Source: Ricordea florida (lineage: Eukaryota > Cnidaria > Anthozoa > Corallimorpharia > Ricordeidae). From it: a stretch of 64,000 nucleotides of DNA. Both the position numbers and the translations under genes were made by a program. Location of the stretch: assembly GCA_949710005.1 (NCBI GenBank), contig OX453275.1:231501-295500 (forward strand), in the 5' to 3' direction. Positions 10,417 through 21,230 of the stretch are shown in pieces (position 1 is the stretch's first letter; every line of letters starts with the position of its first letter). The notes below the pieces were generated by a model, which saw only the letters and a program-made list of their open reading frames with translations, made no database searches and was not told the origin of the DNA.

Positions 10417-13400
10417 ATGGCGGACACTTTCAGCACAGAAGAGCTCGAAAAGTTGGTTTTCATCACTTCAGATGGACTCAAGAGACTAAACTTGGATGGC
10501 AAACATCTGACTCACGTTCCAGAGGGTGTTATGAGCATGATAGACTTGAATGTCTTAGTTTTGTCAAATAATAGCCTTGAAGAATTGCCTGACAGTTTTT
10601 CCAATCTGTCCCAGTTAAAGGTACTTCACTTAGAAAAGAATAGGTTGCAAAAGTTCCCAGATGTTATTGGTGCGCTCAAGAATCTCATCAAGCTAGACTT
10701 TTCACACAACCGACTGATGACAATCGGAGAGGGAATTAAAGGTCTAGGGCAACTTGAAGAACTTGACCTGAAGGATAACATCCTCGAAGAGGTACCAGAC
10801 GTTATGTGCAAGTTGAAGAATCTACGTAAGCTGAACATTTCGCAGAACCAACTTGAAAAGATCCCAGCTTATCTGAAAGAGCTGCAAGAACTTGATTTAA
10901 GTGGCAATAAACTGGTACAGATACCTGAGGCTGTGTTCAAGTTAAAGAAGCTGCTGAAACTGAACGTTTCAGGGAACTCGTTATCCAGCATACCTGACGG
11001 TATTGGAAGTCTGGATCAGCTTCAAGAACTTGATGTAAGTGACAATAAACTGGTACAGATACCAGAGGCTGTGTTCAAGTTAAAGAAGCTGCTGAAACTG
11101 AACGTTTCAGGGAACTCGTTATCCAGCATACCTGACGGTATTGGAAGTCTGGATCAGCTTCAAGAACTTGATGTAAGTCACAATAAACTGGTACAGATAC
11201 CAGAGGCTGTGTCCAAGTTAAAGAAGCTGCTGAAACTGAACGTTTCAGGGAACTTGTTATCCAGCATACCTGACGGTATTGGAAGTCTGGATCAGCTTCA
11301 AGAACTTGATGTAAGAGGCAATAAACTGGTACAGATACCTGAGGCTGTGTTCAAGTTAAAGAAGCTGGTTACACTGAACGTTTCAGGGAACTCGTTATCC
11401 AGCATACCTGACGGTATTGGAAATCTGGATCAGCTTCAAGAACTTGATGTAAGAAGTAATAAACTGGTGCAGATACCTGAGGCTGTGTTCAAGTTAAAGA
11501 AGCTGGTGAAACTGAACGTTAGATGGAACTCGTTATCCAGCATACCTGACGGTATTGGAAATCTGGATCAGCTTCAAGAACTTGATGTAAGTCGCACTAA
11601 ACTGGTGCAGATACCTGAGGCTGTGTTCAAGTTAAAGAAGCTGGTGAAACTGAACGTTAGAGGGAACTCGTTATCCAGCATACCTGACGGTATTGGAAAT
11701 CTGGATCAGCTTCAAGAACTTGATGTAAGTCGCACTAAACTGGTGCAGATACCTGAGGCTGTGTTCAAGTTAAAGAAGCTGGTGAAACTGAACGTTAGAG
11801 GGAACTCGTTATCCAGCATACCTGACGGTATTGGAAGTCTGGATCAGCTCCAAGTACTTGTTGTAAGTGACAATAAACTGGTACAGATACCTGAGACTGT
11901 GTTCAAGTTAAAGAAGCTGGTTGAACTGCTCGTTTCAAAGAACTCGTTATCCAGCATACCTGATGGTATTGGAAGTCTGGATCAGCTCCAAGTACTTGAT
12001 GTAAGAAGCAATAAACTGGTACATATACCTGAGACTGTGTTCAAGTTAAAGAAGCTGGTGAAACTGGACGCTTCAGACAACTCGTTATCCAGCATACCTG
12101 ACGGTATTGGAAGTCTGGATCAGCTTGAAACACTTCTCCTGGTTAGAAATAAGGTACAAAAGCTTCCTCAAGCCATTTGTAAGTTAAAGGAATTGTACAG
12201 GCTTGAGGTATCATCTAACCAATTGACCAGTATACCTGACAACATTGCTGTCCTGAATAAGCTGCAGTGTCTTGAATTGAGGGACAACAGGCTCGAAGAG
12301 ATACCAGAAGCCATTTGTCAACTAGAGAACCTTTCTGTCCTTAACCTAAGAGAAAACCCTCTCAAAGTTCCTCCCAGTGAAGTCTGCGACAGTGGCTTGT
12401 CGTCTATTCGTGCCTATTTCCTGGAATTAAGACGTGGAAAGACCTTTCACCATAAAGTGGTTCTTCTTGGTGCAAGTGGTGCTGGTAAAACTAGCCTTGC
12501 AAACACGTTATTGAACAACAAACCATCTTGTGCTCGAGAAGAAGACAGAACCATCGTGTTAGATAGGAGAACATGGGAGGTTGAAAGAGTTGGGAAAATT
12601 CTCAACATCACTATGGCGGACTTTGGTGGAAACCAGTGGTACCAGATAGTACATCATTTGTTCTTGGATAAAGATGCTCTGATCCTACTTGTGGTTAATC
12701 TAGAAAGATATTCAGAGAAAACGTTCCATGGAGACGTTCGCTGCTGGCTAGATGTGATAACGAGTCGAGTGCCGAAAGCTTCAGTTGTTCTGGTGGGAAC
12801 ACACATTGACCGCTTAGAAGACGAAGAGAAAACCCATTGCAGAAGCGATCAAGTTCTACAGGATATTCTGTGTCTAGCAAAAGATGAAGATTGCCAAACG
12901 ATTGACATTGTGTCCAACCAAGTGTATCTGGTCTCGTCCTCTCTCTTTACCGGCATTGACGTTCTAAGGAACGTTCTAATTGACTTTATCTCAAAGCATG
13001 GAAAGATGGTTCCCGCACGATGGTCAGGTATCCACAAAAAGTTACAGAAATCAGAGATTGGTATGGGTCAACATTTTTTGACCTTAAATTTTGTTGAGGA
13101 AGTCATTAGAGCGCAACTACAGGACGACGAGAACAATGAACAAGAACTGAAAGCAGTGGTGAAGTCTGACAAGCCGATCTCAGAATCCCGCATTGATGAA
13201 GACGAAATGAGCCAAGCAGAGATTGTTCTCACTTTTTTTCACGATATTGGCTCCTTACTATGGTATAAACACTCCAGTGAGATCAGAAAGTTCGTGTTTC
13301 GCAGGCCAGAGTTTCTTACGGAGCTCATGAAAGCTGTGTTTTCAGAGCGGCTCAGTACTGAATCCCTTTCCTATCACGGACATTTCAGGTTTCTCTTCAC

Positions 13401-16137
13401 CGCAGATTCTTTCGAGGAAGCCAAAGAGGACTTGCTGAAGAGAGGAATTATGTCCTATAAACTTTTACAAGGTCTTTGGAACCATCTTGACCTGGAAAGC
13501 GAGCTTTTCATCGCAATGTCTGAGTTGCTGGTTCAGCTAGACCTGTGCTATCCAATGGATGATGCATTTGACAATCGATGTCTTCGTTTTCCTTGGTTCT
13601 TAACTGAGGAGGCACCAAAGATGTCGGGAGTTCAGAAAATGTTAAATGGATGCCCTGGTCAAGAGTCGCACCGCTTATGCCTCAGGTACCTGTATCCAGC
13701 CAGGTGTCCTCCACCTGTGTATCACACTTTCGTTGTGCGTCTTCACCGCCATGCAGACGACATCAAAAGTCGTCATGAATGGAAAGATGGAGTGTATGCA
13801 TTTGTCGGAGAAACAGAAATGCTTGTTCACAGATCTGACCAATCCACGGAAAAAGTCATTTCCGTGTCCGTTGAAGGGTCAGACATTGTTGAGGTGTGGA
13901 AGGTGTTACTGTTGTGTCACCAGGAACTGAAGGGAGTGATGAGTGACTGGGCTGGTCTCAGATGGGAATGTTGGATAGTTTGCCCCTTTTGCATCCGCAG
14001 GGGAATCACGCCGCCTGGAAAATTTAAATCCAAACAGCTGGAGACTAATTGCCCCAGACGAAAAGTGAGTTGTAATCGCCACAACGAGCGCATACCAGCT
14101 TGTCTGGTCTACCCAATCAAAGATGGTAATGGTGAGTATCTGTATATAACACTAATTACGCTTTTTCTAAATCCTGTCACATGTATCAATTCATGACCTA
14201 CAAGCTTAGTGAAACAGAAAGAACAACTCATCAAAGAGAAAGAGCAACTCATTTCAAATTATTTGTGAGGGCAGACAAGGCATATTAGCTCCCATCCTTA
14301 GAGGACCGAGAGGCTAAAACTGTCACAGATAGTTTTTTTACTGGTCTTTGTTACAACGGACTTTGTTCTTTTGTCAAGCCGCTTCTCACGTTGTGATCAC
14401 CTTATCGCGTGATGTTTTTTTTTGTCAAAATTTCTTTTAAGTGTTGTTATGTTATGCCTGCAGAATCTTTCTTCCTTGTCACTTATTTTACAGATGTCTT
14501 TGTAGAAGCCGTGGAAAATATCTATTTAAATTAACAAACAGTTTTAGAGTAGATTCCCGAGATTCGGCAAAGCAACTTTTGTTGATAGAAGCAAATTTTG
14601 TTGATAGAAAGTTATGAGTTCACACTTGCTTTTATTTCTCTCGTTTTTCATAGACTATCGGCTGCACCAAGAAATGTTGGAGGAGTACAAGAATCAAGTG
14701 AAACAGAAAGACACCACCTGCCTTTTCAGTTCCCCAGGTACTGAATAAAAGATCCAAAAGATGCTTGACTCTTTTAAACTTTACTTACCTTAAGATCCCC
14801 TGAGCTCACTTCGTGTCACCTCCCCTTTTTTCCTTCCCTTTCACATTACTCACGCTTGATCAATCTCTTAGTATGCCTTGGGAACGGTTTGTGATAAATC
14901 CAGGGTGTAGTGTATTGATCAAGACATTTTTAAGACCGACCGGCAAGTCAGAAATGAGTCCCAAACAGTCAGGTCTTAACTGAGTATTAAAACATAGCAG
15001 AGTGCAAATCCTTCGTAACTACAGCTACAAAAAACATGTGTAAAAACCCCGAGTTTGTTGCTTCTTGACCTAGGTTAAGGTACAGTGGTTAATGTTTTTA
15101 GAAAAAATGGATATTGCTGAAATAATGACGAGGATAATTTTCAGTGGACTAGAATGGCCTGTAGCGACTCACATAGATAAAATGGCATGGGTTATTGTCG
15201 TACCCTTTGTGGTTGAAGTTTGTAGATTGCTACCTCTTGGGATGCAAAATTCAAAATTTTACCACTGATAGAATTATCGCGGTACCTTATGGGGTAAAAA
15301 TTATGGGTTAAAAATATGACAGGAAATATTTGCCAGTCAATTGGTTCTCGCTGTTGTCTCGTTCATTCATCAACAATAAAAGGGTTCACATTCAGTTTTT
15401 TAGTTAGTACTCCTTGAGAGTAAGGATTTTGTTTAGCTACGCCCATCAAACAAGTTTTTTGTACTTTTTGGGATGCTTTTCGAAAATATCCGATAAGTAT
15501 CCCTAAAATTTTTGATGGAAGTTGCCCCGGTAGAATGGACTGGACTAGAATCTTGATTATCTACAGAGAGTAACAGCCACTAGTTGCTTCAAGTTGGAAA
15601 ACCTGTGAATTACCTCAGTCAGATTGTTTTACGTTGTCAGTGATATTTTATGTTATGTTTGCATATAATTTTTTGTTTCTTCATTAAAATTATGTTACTA
15701 TGATCATTATGTACTGGAAGACAAGATTTGAATTGAGTGTCAAGATTTGAGAAGTGTAAGTGTCCAGCATATCTTTGTGGGATTGTGACTTATCAGGACA
15801 TTTTCTTCTATTATAGGTTCTTTGCAGAATATCACGTACAAGAGTGGCAGTCTATCAGAGAAAGTACTTCACTGTCTTTCTCAAGATGCTTGCGCTTGTT
15901 GGAAGGCACTTGGCCGTCAGTTGGGCCTAACAGACAATCACCTCACTCAGATTGAGGCTGACAATCCAGGACAGACCTATGAGCAGTGCTACGTCATGTT
16001 AAAAGCATGGTACCAGGCCAGGTTTCCGCTTACCTGCGAAGATCTGGGTCGAGCACTACAAAACATCAACAGAGAAGACCTTGTGTTCAAGTACTGTGCT
16101 GTGCAGGCTGCACCAGGCTTTGAAGAGAGTTCTTATT
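10417..16137 (+). CDS. LRR-Roc-COR-death domain protein (Roco family)
   Basis: Exons 10417-14131, 14654-14737 and 15817-16137; the phases agree (one base carried over at each junction) and all junctions are GT/AG. The start is the Met at 10417 (A at -3, G at +4). Residues ~20-660 are about 25 leucine-rich repeats. A Roc GTPase follows, with the P-loop GASGAGKT near 685, a G3-like ADFGGNQW near 734 and G4-like VGTHID near 793, then a COR-like region to ~1075. Exon 2 encodes a short helical linker; exon 3 encodes a death domain (SEKVLHCLSQ, WKALGRQLGL, DLGRALQNINREDLV). Roco-death proteins are intracellular signalling proteins, and an innate-immune or cell-death role is inferred. The last exon ends at GTAAGT, so the gene continues. 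Exon 26002-26087 fits the phase, but the link is unproven. Confidence 0.8.
10888..12129 (+). repeat. Nine tandem 138-bp LRR-coding units
   Basis: Exactly nine units of 138 bp, each coding two 23-residue LRRs (core KLVQIPEAVFKLKKL then SLSSIPDGIGSLDQLQ). Neighbouring units are almost identical at the DNA level; units 6 and 7 differ by only a few bases. Variation is concentrated at the xLxVxxN positions (SGN, SDN, SHN, RGN, RSN, SRT), which face the ligand-binding side in LRR folds. Confidence 0.95.
14132..15816 (+). other. Introns of the LRR-Roc gene
   Basis: Apart from the small exon at 14654-14737, these intron sequences contain no further coding exon that I can support. Confidence 0.5.
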
Positions 16138-16309
16138 GTAAGTAAAGTTTTACTAAGCCATTCACTTAAGACTGAAACAAAAAGTATGTTCTTACATAAT
16201 CATAATCTAATCTTACATAATCTAATTCTAATCACAAAATTGCTTTGCAGTGTGGTCATCTGATTTTGTCTGAAAAGATTTGCATTCATGATAAATTCGC
16301 TCCAACAGA

Positions 16310-16442
16310 GGCCTACTCTGGGACCTTAAGTTGCACTAAGTCTACTTAAATTGCCATGTTTATTTTTTTCCGTTAATTTTGCTTAAGTCACCTAAAGTCG
16401 CCCAACGTTACGGTGACTTAAGGTCCCAGAGTACTGCAGGCC
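16310..16442. repeat. Small palindromic MITE
   Basis: GGCCTACTCTGGGACCTTAAGT at the left end matches the reverse complement of ACTTAAGGTCCCAGAGTACTGCAGGCC at the right end, around a ~80-bp T-rich centre. A typical short foldback DNA element lying in host intron or intergenic DNA. Confidence 0.75.
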
Positions 16443-16942
16443 TTAACAACATGCTTTAACTTTTTTGTTCACAGAACTGACTTAACCACTTCCAGCTATC
16501 AATTAATGTAGCAAGCTACATGTCTGATACTCAGGTTCCCTTAAATTGTTGGTAACTACATGTATCAGTTAGTAAATATTCTAAGAAATACATGCAGTAA
16601 CTAACATGAAATTAGAATAGATGCAGATAGTGTTTTTACAACGCTAGGTTGTTCAAACATATTCAGTTTGGTGACATATCAAATATCTTAATTCTCACAT
16701 TTACAGCTTGTTGGGAAACTCAGCCCCACAGATTATTGTTCATGTTGTGACTTGTAATACAGGTTTCCCAGGTTTCCATTACCGTGGTATATTTATACCT
16801 TCGTTTCAGTGGTAACTGATAAAAACACAGGTGTCATTACAGTCCTCATACATGAACAACAGAAAGATTCGTGTTTAGATCGTCATCATTAAAAATAAAC
16901 GTTGTTTAACGACAGGATTCAAATTTATATATCTACACTAAC

Positions 16943-17247
16943 CTAGTATTTCATCTTGCAGCAGAACTTTTGTACCAAATCCTTCCTTCCCACTTCATTC
17001 AGACCCTTGGCCAGGTTCTCGTATGTAGCTGCACTTCCCTCTCTCTCCATCCATTTATTTAACATTCCGTAACTTTTGTCCAATAAGTCATGACAGCTGT
17101 GACCTATTTGATCAAGGTCCGCATCTAGCAAGTCTAGGGCGCGTCCAAACTGTTTCCAGTTGCCACCTCCAAGTACGCCATAGGCTAGGTCGTAGATCTC
17201 TTGTTCTGTGGGGATGCCATCCTTGTAAGACCACTGCTCCTCAGCGG
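16943..17247 (-). CDS. Orphan death-domain terminal exon
   Basis: A minus-strand exon with a pyrimidine-rich acceptor (CTTATTCAG) at 17248 and a stop at 16943. It encodes ~100 residues with the death-domain pattern: IPTEQEIYDLAYGVLGG, NWKQFGRALDLLDADLDQI, DKSYGMLNKWMEREG, TYENLAKGLNEVGRKDLVQKFC. It resembles the death domain at 15817-16137 in helix order and in the GRKDLVxKxC end. I find no upstream minus-strand exons for at least 10 kb, so it is either the last exon of a gene with very long introns or an inverted duplicate exon. Confidence 0.6.
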
Positions 17248-17385
17248 CTGAATAAGAAGAAGAGGTAGCTTTAGTTGTTAACACAACCATTGATAAAGTA
17301 ACAGGAAGGGAAATGGGTGACGACTTTACCAAACGCTAAGTGATAGTGCTGTGTAAGTGTAAACACCGTTTGTAAACTCCAAACA

Positions 17386-18052
17386 CAGTGGGACCTCTGT
17401 TAAAGGGCCACCCTCGGGACTTAGAAAAGTGGCCGCTTAATAGAAGTAAGAAATAAATTGGGCAGAAATGGCGGTAAACGTGATTTATTGACTCTATAAA
17501 GCAAAATCCTTTTTGAAAAGAGGAAAAACCCTTCTCAGAAAGCATTTTGCCATACAGAGTCAATAAATCACGTTGACCGCCATTTCTGCCCAATTTATTT
17601 TGTAACAAATACGTGAATTGAGTTGCCATTCAAATAAATCCATAAACATAAAACAAAACTTAGACCTAATTTATCACGCCAACAGTCTGTGCAAAATCTA
17701 TTATAGTTCAAAGCCTTTGATTTGTGAAAGATTTACATGTGTATACAATTTGCGGCTTGTGACTTGTCATTACAATGGAGATTAAATTGCAGTTCTCGTT
17801 GTTATCAGTTATCACCTATTCTTGGTGCCGTATCACGAAAAGATAATTCACTGGTCGCTTAATAGAGGTAAAAAAGCGATAAATAATGACCTTGCAACAA
17901 CAAAAAGGTGGCTTCGGCCGCTAATGGAGGTAACCATAGAAAAGAGCCATCAAATGCAGCAATTCAGTGACAAATAATTCGAGACTTAAGAAAGTGGCCG
18001 TTTAATGGGGAATGCCTGCTTAATAAGGGGCGGCTTAATAGAGGTCTTACTG
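17386..18052. mobile_element. Non-autonomous DNA transposon (MITE) with terminal inverted repeats
   Basis: Left end CAGTGGGACCTCTGTTAA and right end TTAATAGAGGTCTTACTG are reverse complements with a few changes. Subterminal GTGGCCGCTTAATAG-type motifs recur near both ends. No coding capacity. It contains a nested hairpin element (17451-17600). Confidence 0.75.
17451..17600. repeat. Hairpin element nested in a MITE
   Basis: AAATTGGGCAGAAATGGCGG at 17456 is matched by CCGCCATTTCTGCCCAATTT near 17577-17596, and GTGATTTATTGACTCT by AGAGTCAATAAATCAC. About 40-bp arms enclose ~70 bp. Probably a separate foldback insertion. Confidence 0.75.
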
Positions 18053-18378
18053 TAAGTTAAAATCTCCTCAAAATCGGTTTTGAAAAAGAAATTGCAAAAC
18101 CTTTAGCTGTATGGTACTTTCTACACATTTTCTGTAACAGCTTCTTGGACTTTCCTCTTTTAAGATTCCAATAGAGAAACACCTCAGAAGTTTCATCATC
18201 CGAAGATGATAAATTGAGCCCCGTTCTTTAGGTGAATGATTGCTAAGCTTCTTAGCACTGACAAAGGTACATGTCAAATTTACGCGTTTACCTATAGTCC
18301 ATCCATTTGGAAGTATTGTAGGCGTCGTTTATAAAGAAACTGGTGCTGCGTCGGTAGGGAATTGAAACACAAGAAATA

Positions 18379-18560
18379 GGGATAATCAAACAAGTTGATA
18401 AAGTAAGTTATACAACCGTAAGGTAAAACAGGGGGCGCTGACGTTTCGAGAGTTAGCCCTTCGCCAGAGCGAAAGACAAAGAGCTGACGCTCGAAACATC
18501 GGCACCCCTTTCTTACCTTACGGTGGTATAAATTACTTTATCAACTTGTTTGATAATCCC
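18379..18560. repeat. Long foldback repeat
   Basis: Outer arms GGGATAATCAAACAAGTTGA and TCAACTTGTTTGATAATCCC are exact reverse complements. Inner arms around CCGTAAGGTAA and GACGTTTCGAG also pair. Related half-copies lie at 49348-49460 and near 50430-50510, so this is a dispersed family. Confidence 0.8.
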
Positions 18561-18806
18561 AATTTCTTGCACTCATTTAAAAGGACGACATATCTCCTCG
18601 GACTACCAATAACTGCTTTTTTTTAAATGCTGTGCTAACACAAAACGTGAATAAAAAAGACAGCCTAGATCAAAATGGTTTCATTGTTGCGATCATGAAT
18701 CAATCTTATGCTATATTTAACTGTTCTTGTTAACAAAATTCCAAAGAAGTGACAGCAAACTGCCTGACATGTCTCATGGAAGACACCATTTATAGTGTAA
18801 CAATTA

Positions 18807-21205
18807 CCGTATTTACCCGCGTATAGGCCGCACTTTTTTGACGAAAAAACACCTTGAAAGTTTGCTGTGCGGCCTATACGCGGGTACAAGAGTTCAGAGC
18901 TCATTAATATGCAAAGTTTCCCAACACAATAATCAACAAACTTCCTCAGTTATTTAAAATTTTATTCAATGCATTGTACGAGCTTACGTTAAATTAGTCC
19001 ATATCTTCTAAGAATTTTGCTTCTCTCGACTGTAATAAGTTTGTCCAGCTTCCGAACATACTTGAAGATGTCCATTGTAATTTGCATGGAATAGCCATTT
19101 CTCCTCGAGGACCTTGTGAGTGAACCCTCTTTCCAGTCACTTGGCAAGGAATCTCTCCACTGTTGTTAATAAATTATCGAGCAGTACGGCTAAATTCTGC
19201 CGGCAGGTGTCCCACAAGTTTATTTCCAGTTGAATCAGTCTCGTAAACGCCAACAGTAAACTTGTCATCTTCATTAGACAGTTCCCGATCAGTTGACAAG
19301 ATATCGCCGATTGTGAGTTTCCATATACATGATACCCTCGTATGTCGCTTTTCATTTCATAGCTGCAAGTAGTTCCACCCATTTTCTGGTTACTTTTGGC
19401 CCGCACGACAAATGAATTCTTGAATCACAAACAACGCGAACGATATTCTCGATAACATTTGCTCTATTCGCATTGCATAGAGCGGGGGTTCATTTTTTTT
19501 CAATACAACTAGCCCAGTATGTAACCATGGTAACCTGCATGTTGCACGCTGTCAAAGACTAAAAACAGGCAATCCACGTTTATTTTCTGAGAAATCATGA
19601 AGCCGAAAGGATCAACGAGAGTGTCATATTCGTCACGTTTTAAACTCGCTGTCATTACTTGCGCTTTAGAGAAGGGAAACCGAGAAGCTGCTCGCCAATA
19701 TGGAGTAGACGAGAAGAATGTACGAAGATGGAAGCAAAACCAGGCAGCATTGAAAGAACAGCGGCGTGACCAAAGATCTGCTCGATACTGCTCTCCAAAG
19801 TTCCCTGAATTGGAGAAGGAATTGACACAGTGGATCGAAGAAAAGAGAATGGCTGGAATTGGTGTTTCAACAACACTCATTCGCTTGAAAGCAAGAGCAC
19901 TGGCGACGGCAAAGCAGATTGGTGACTCCGAGTTTAAAGCCTCTGTACACTGGTGCCATCGTTTCATGGACCGAAACAACCTCTCAATTCGTCGAAGAAC
20001 GTCCATCGCTCAGAAGCTGCCTGAAAACTTTGAACACAAACTTCAGAAATTCCAATCATTTATCATTGCCGAACGTAGAAGACACCAATACAATCTTTCA
20101 TTGATTGGAAATGCAGATCAGACTCCCCTAACGTTTGATATGCCCTCGAACACAACAGTCAATTCGAAAGGCACGAAAACGGTTTCAATTGTAACGACTG
20201 GTCATGAAAAGGATCGGTTTACTGTGATGCTTGCTTGCCTTGGCGATGGTTCAAAGCTTCCTCCGTATGTTGTTTTTAAAAGGAAAACCTTACCAAAGGG
20301 ATTAGTATTGCCACGAGGTATTCATGTCCGTGTGCAAGTCAAAGGCTGGATGGACGAAGAACTTGTCAAAGACTGGCTACGTACAGTTTGGTCTCAGGTT
20401 GGTGGACTCTTGAGAAAAAGGAACTTGCTTGTTTGGGATTCTTTCAGAGCACATCTAAGCCAGAATGTTAAATCAGTTTTGAAAGAGTCAAATACAAATG
20501 TCGCAGTTATTCCAGGAGGCATGACAAGCATCCTGCAGCCCCTCGATGTTGGCGTAAACAAACCGTTCAAGGATCAACTTCGGCAGCGATGGAACAAATG
20601 GATGCTTGATGGAGAGCACTCTTTCACACCTGCAGGCCGCATGAAGAAGCCAGACTTACAGTTGATCTGCAAGTGGATCTTGGAAAGCTGGGAGGCAATT
20701 TCACCTGCGACAATTGTGCGGTCATTCCTCAGGTGTAGCATTACCAATTCCCTTGATGGAACGGAGGACGATATTTTGTGGCAAGATGACGATGATAGTG
20801 ACCCGTTCGGCACTGATGAGGAGGCTGAATTGGTTGATGAAGAAGGAGAACTTTATTATGCCGAGCAGGATGAACTGTTGACCACTGAGATTCACGAAAG
20901 CGAATTTCGAAGTATTTTTGGAAACAGTGACAGTGAAAGTGACTTTGAGGGATTCTAGTTCTTAGATAGTGGAATGGTGATCCTTTGTAAATATTTTATG
21001 TGAACGTTCCCACTCAAGAAGAGGGTTTTCTTTCTTAGAGATGTTGTTTTTGTTGTCTAATAAGAAATTAAAAAAAGAACGAGTTTTCTCAACTTTGTGG
21101 CTTGATTGTGCTTTGTTACTGGAAAAACTTTTTTTCCCTGAGATTAGGTTAATAGTTCATAGTGCGGCCTATACGCGGGTGCGGCCTATACGCGGGTAAA
21201 TACGG
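18807..21205 (+). mobile_element. Tigger/pogo DNA transposon, apparently complete
   Basis: 2,399 bp flanked by TA duplications (18805-18806 and 21206-21207). The left terminal repeat starts CCGTATTTACCCGCGTATAG and the right end is its reverse complement. The right end carries a tandem duplication of the 17-bp block GCGGCCTATACGCGGGT. It encodes one intact transposase (19597-20958). The long 5' interval (18840-19590) has no coding function that I can see. Confidence 0.9.
19597..20958 (+). CDS. Tigger/pogo transposase (DDE_1 family)
   Basis: 453 aa, open frame. Residues ~10-50 form a helix-turn-helix (YSSRFKLAVITCALEKGN, AARQYGVDEKNVRRWK) and ~70-135 a CENP-B-type second helix-turn-helix (LTQWIEEKR, WCHRFMDRN). 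The DDE_1 catalytic acidic residues are D174 (GNADQTP), D281 (VWDSFRAH) and D317 (QPLDVGVNKPFK), a DD35D spacing. The C-terminal ~70 residues are highly acidic. The enzyme cuts and pastes its own element at TA sites (family knowledge). Intact termini, intact catalytic residues and no stop suggest recent activity. Confidence 0.9.
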   Translation: MKPKGSTRVSYSSRFKLAVITCALEKGNREAARQYGVDEKNVRRWKQNQAALKEQRRDQRSARYCSPKFPELEKELTQWIEEKRMAGIGVSTTLIRLKARALATAKQIGDSEFKASVHWCHRFMDRNNLSIRRRTSIAQKLPENFEHKLQKFQSFIIAERRRHQYNLSLIGNADQTPLTFDMPSNTTVNSKGTKTVSIVTTGHEKDRFTVMLACLGDGSKLPPYVVFKRKTLPKGLVLPRGIHVRVQVKGWMDEELVKDWLRTVWSQVGGLLRKRNLLVWDSFRAHLSQNVKSVLKESNTNVAVIPGGMTSILQPLDVGVNKPFKDQLRQRWNKWMLDGEHSFTPAGRMKKPDLQLICKWILESWEAISPATIVRSFLRCSITNSLDGTEDDILWQDDDDSDPFGTDEEAELVDEEGELYYAEQDELLTTEIHESEFRSIFGNSDSESDFEGF

Positions 21206-21230
21206 TATGTATATGACCAAAATGTGACCA

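Noticed and set aside
13646..13930. 94-codon frame inside the LRR-Roc exon
   Set aside because: Out-of-frame shadow of the main coding exon.
19509..20006. 165-codon minus frame over the Tigger transposase start
   Set aside because: Shadow of the transposase, which has clear domains.
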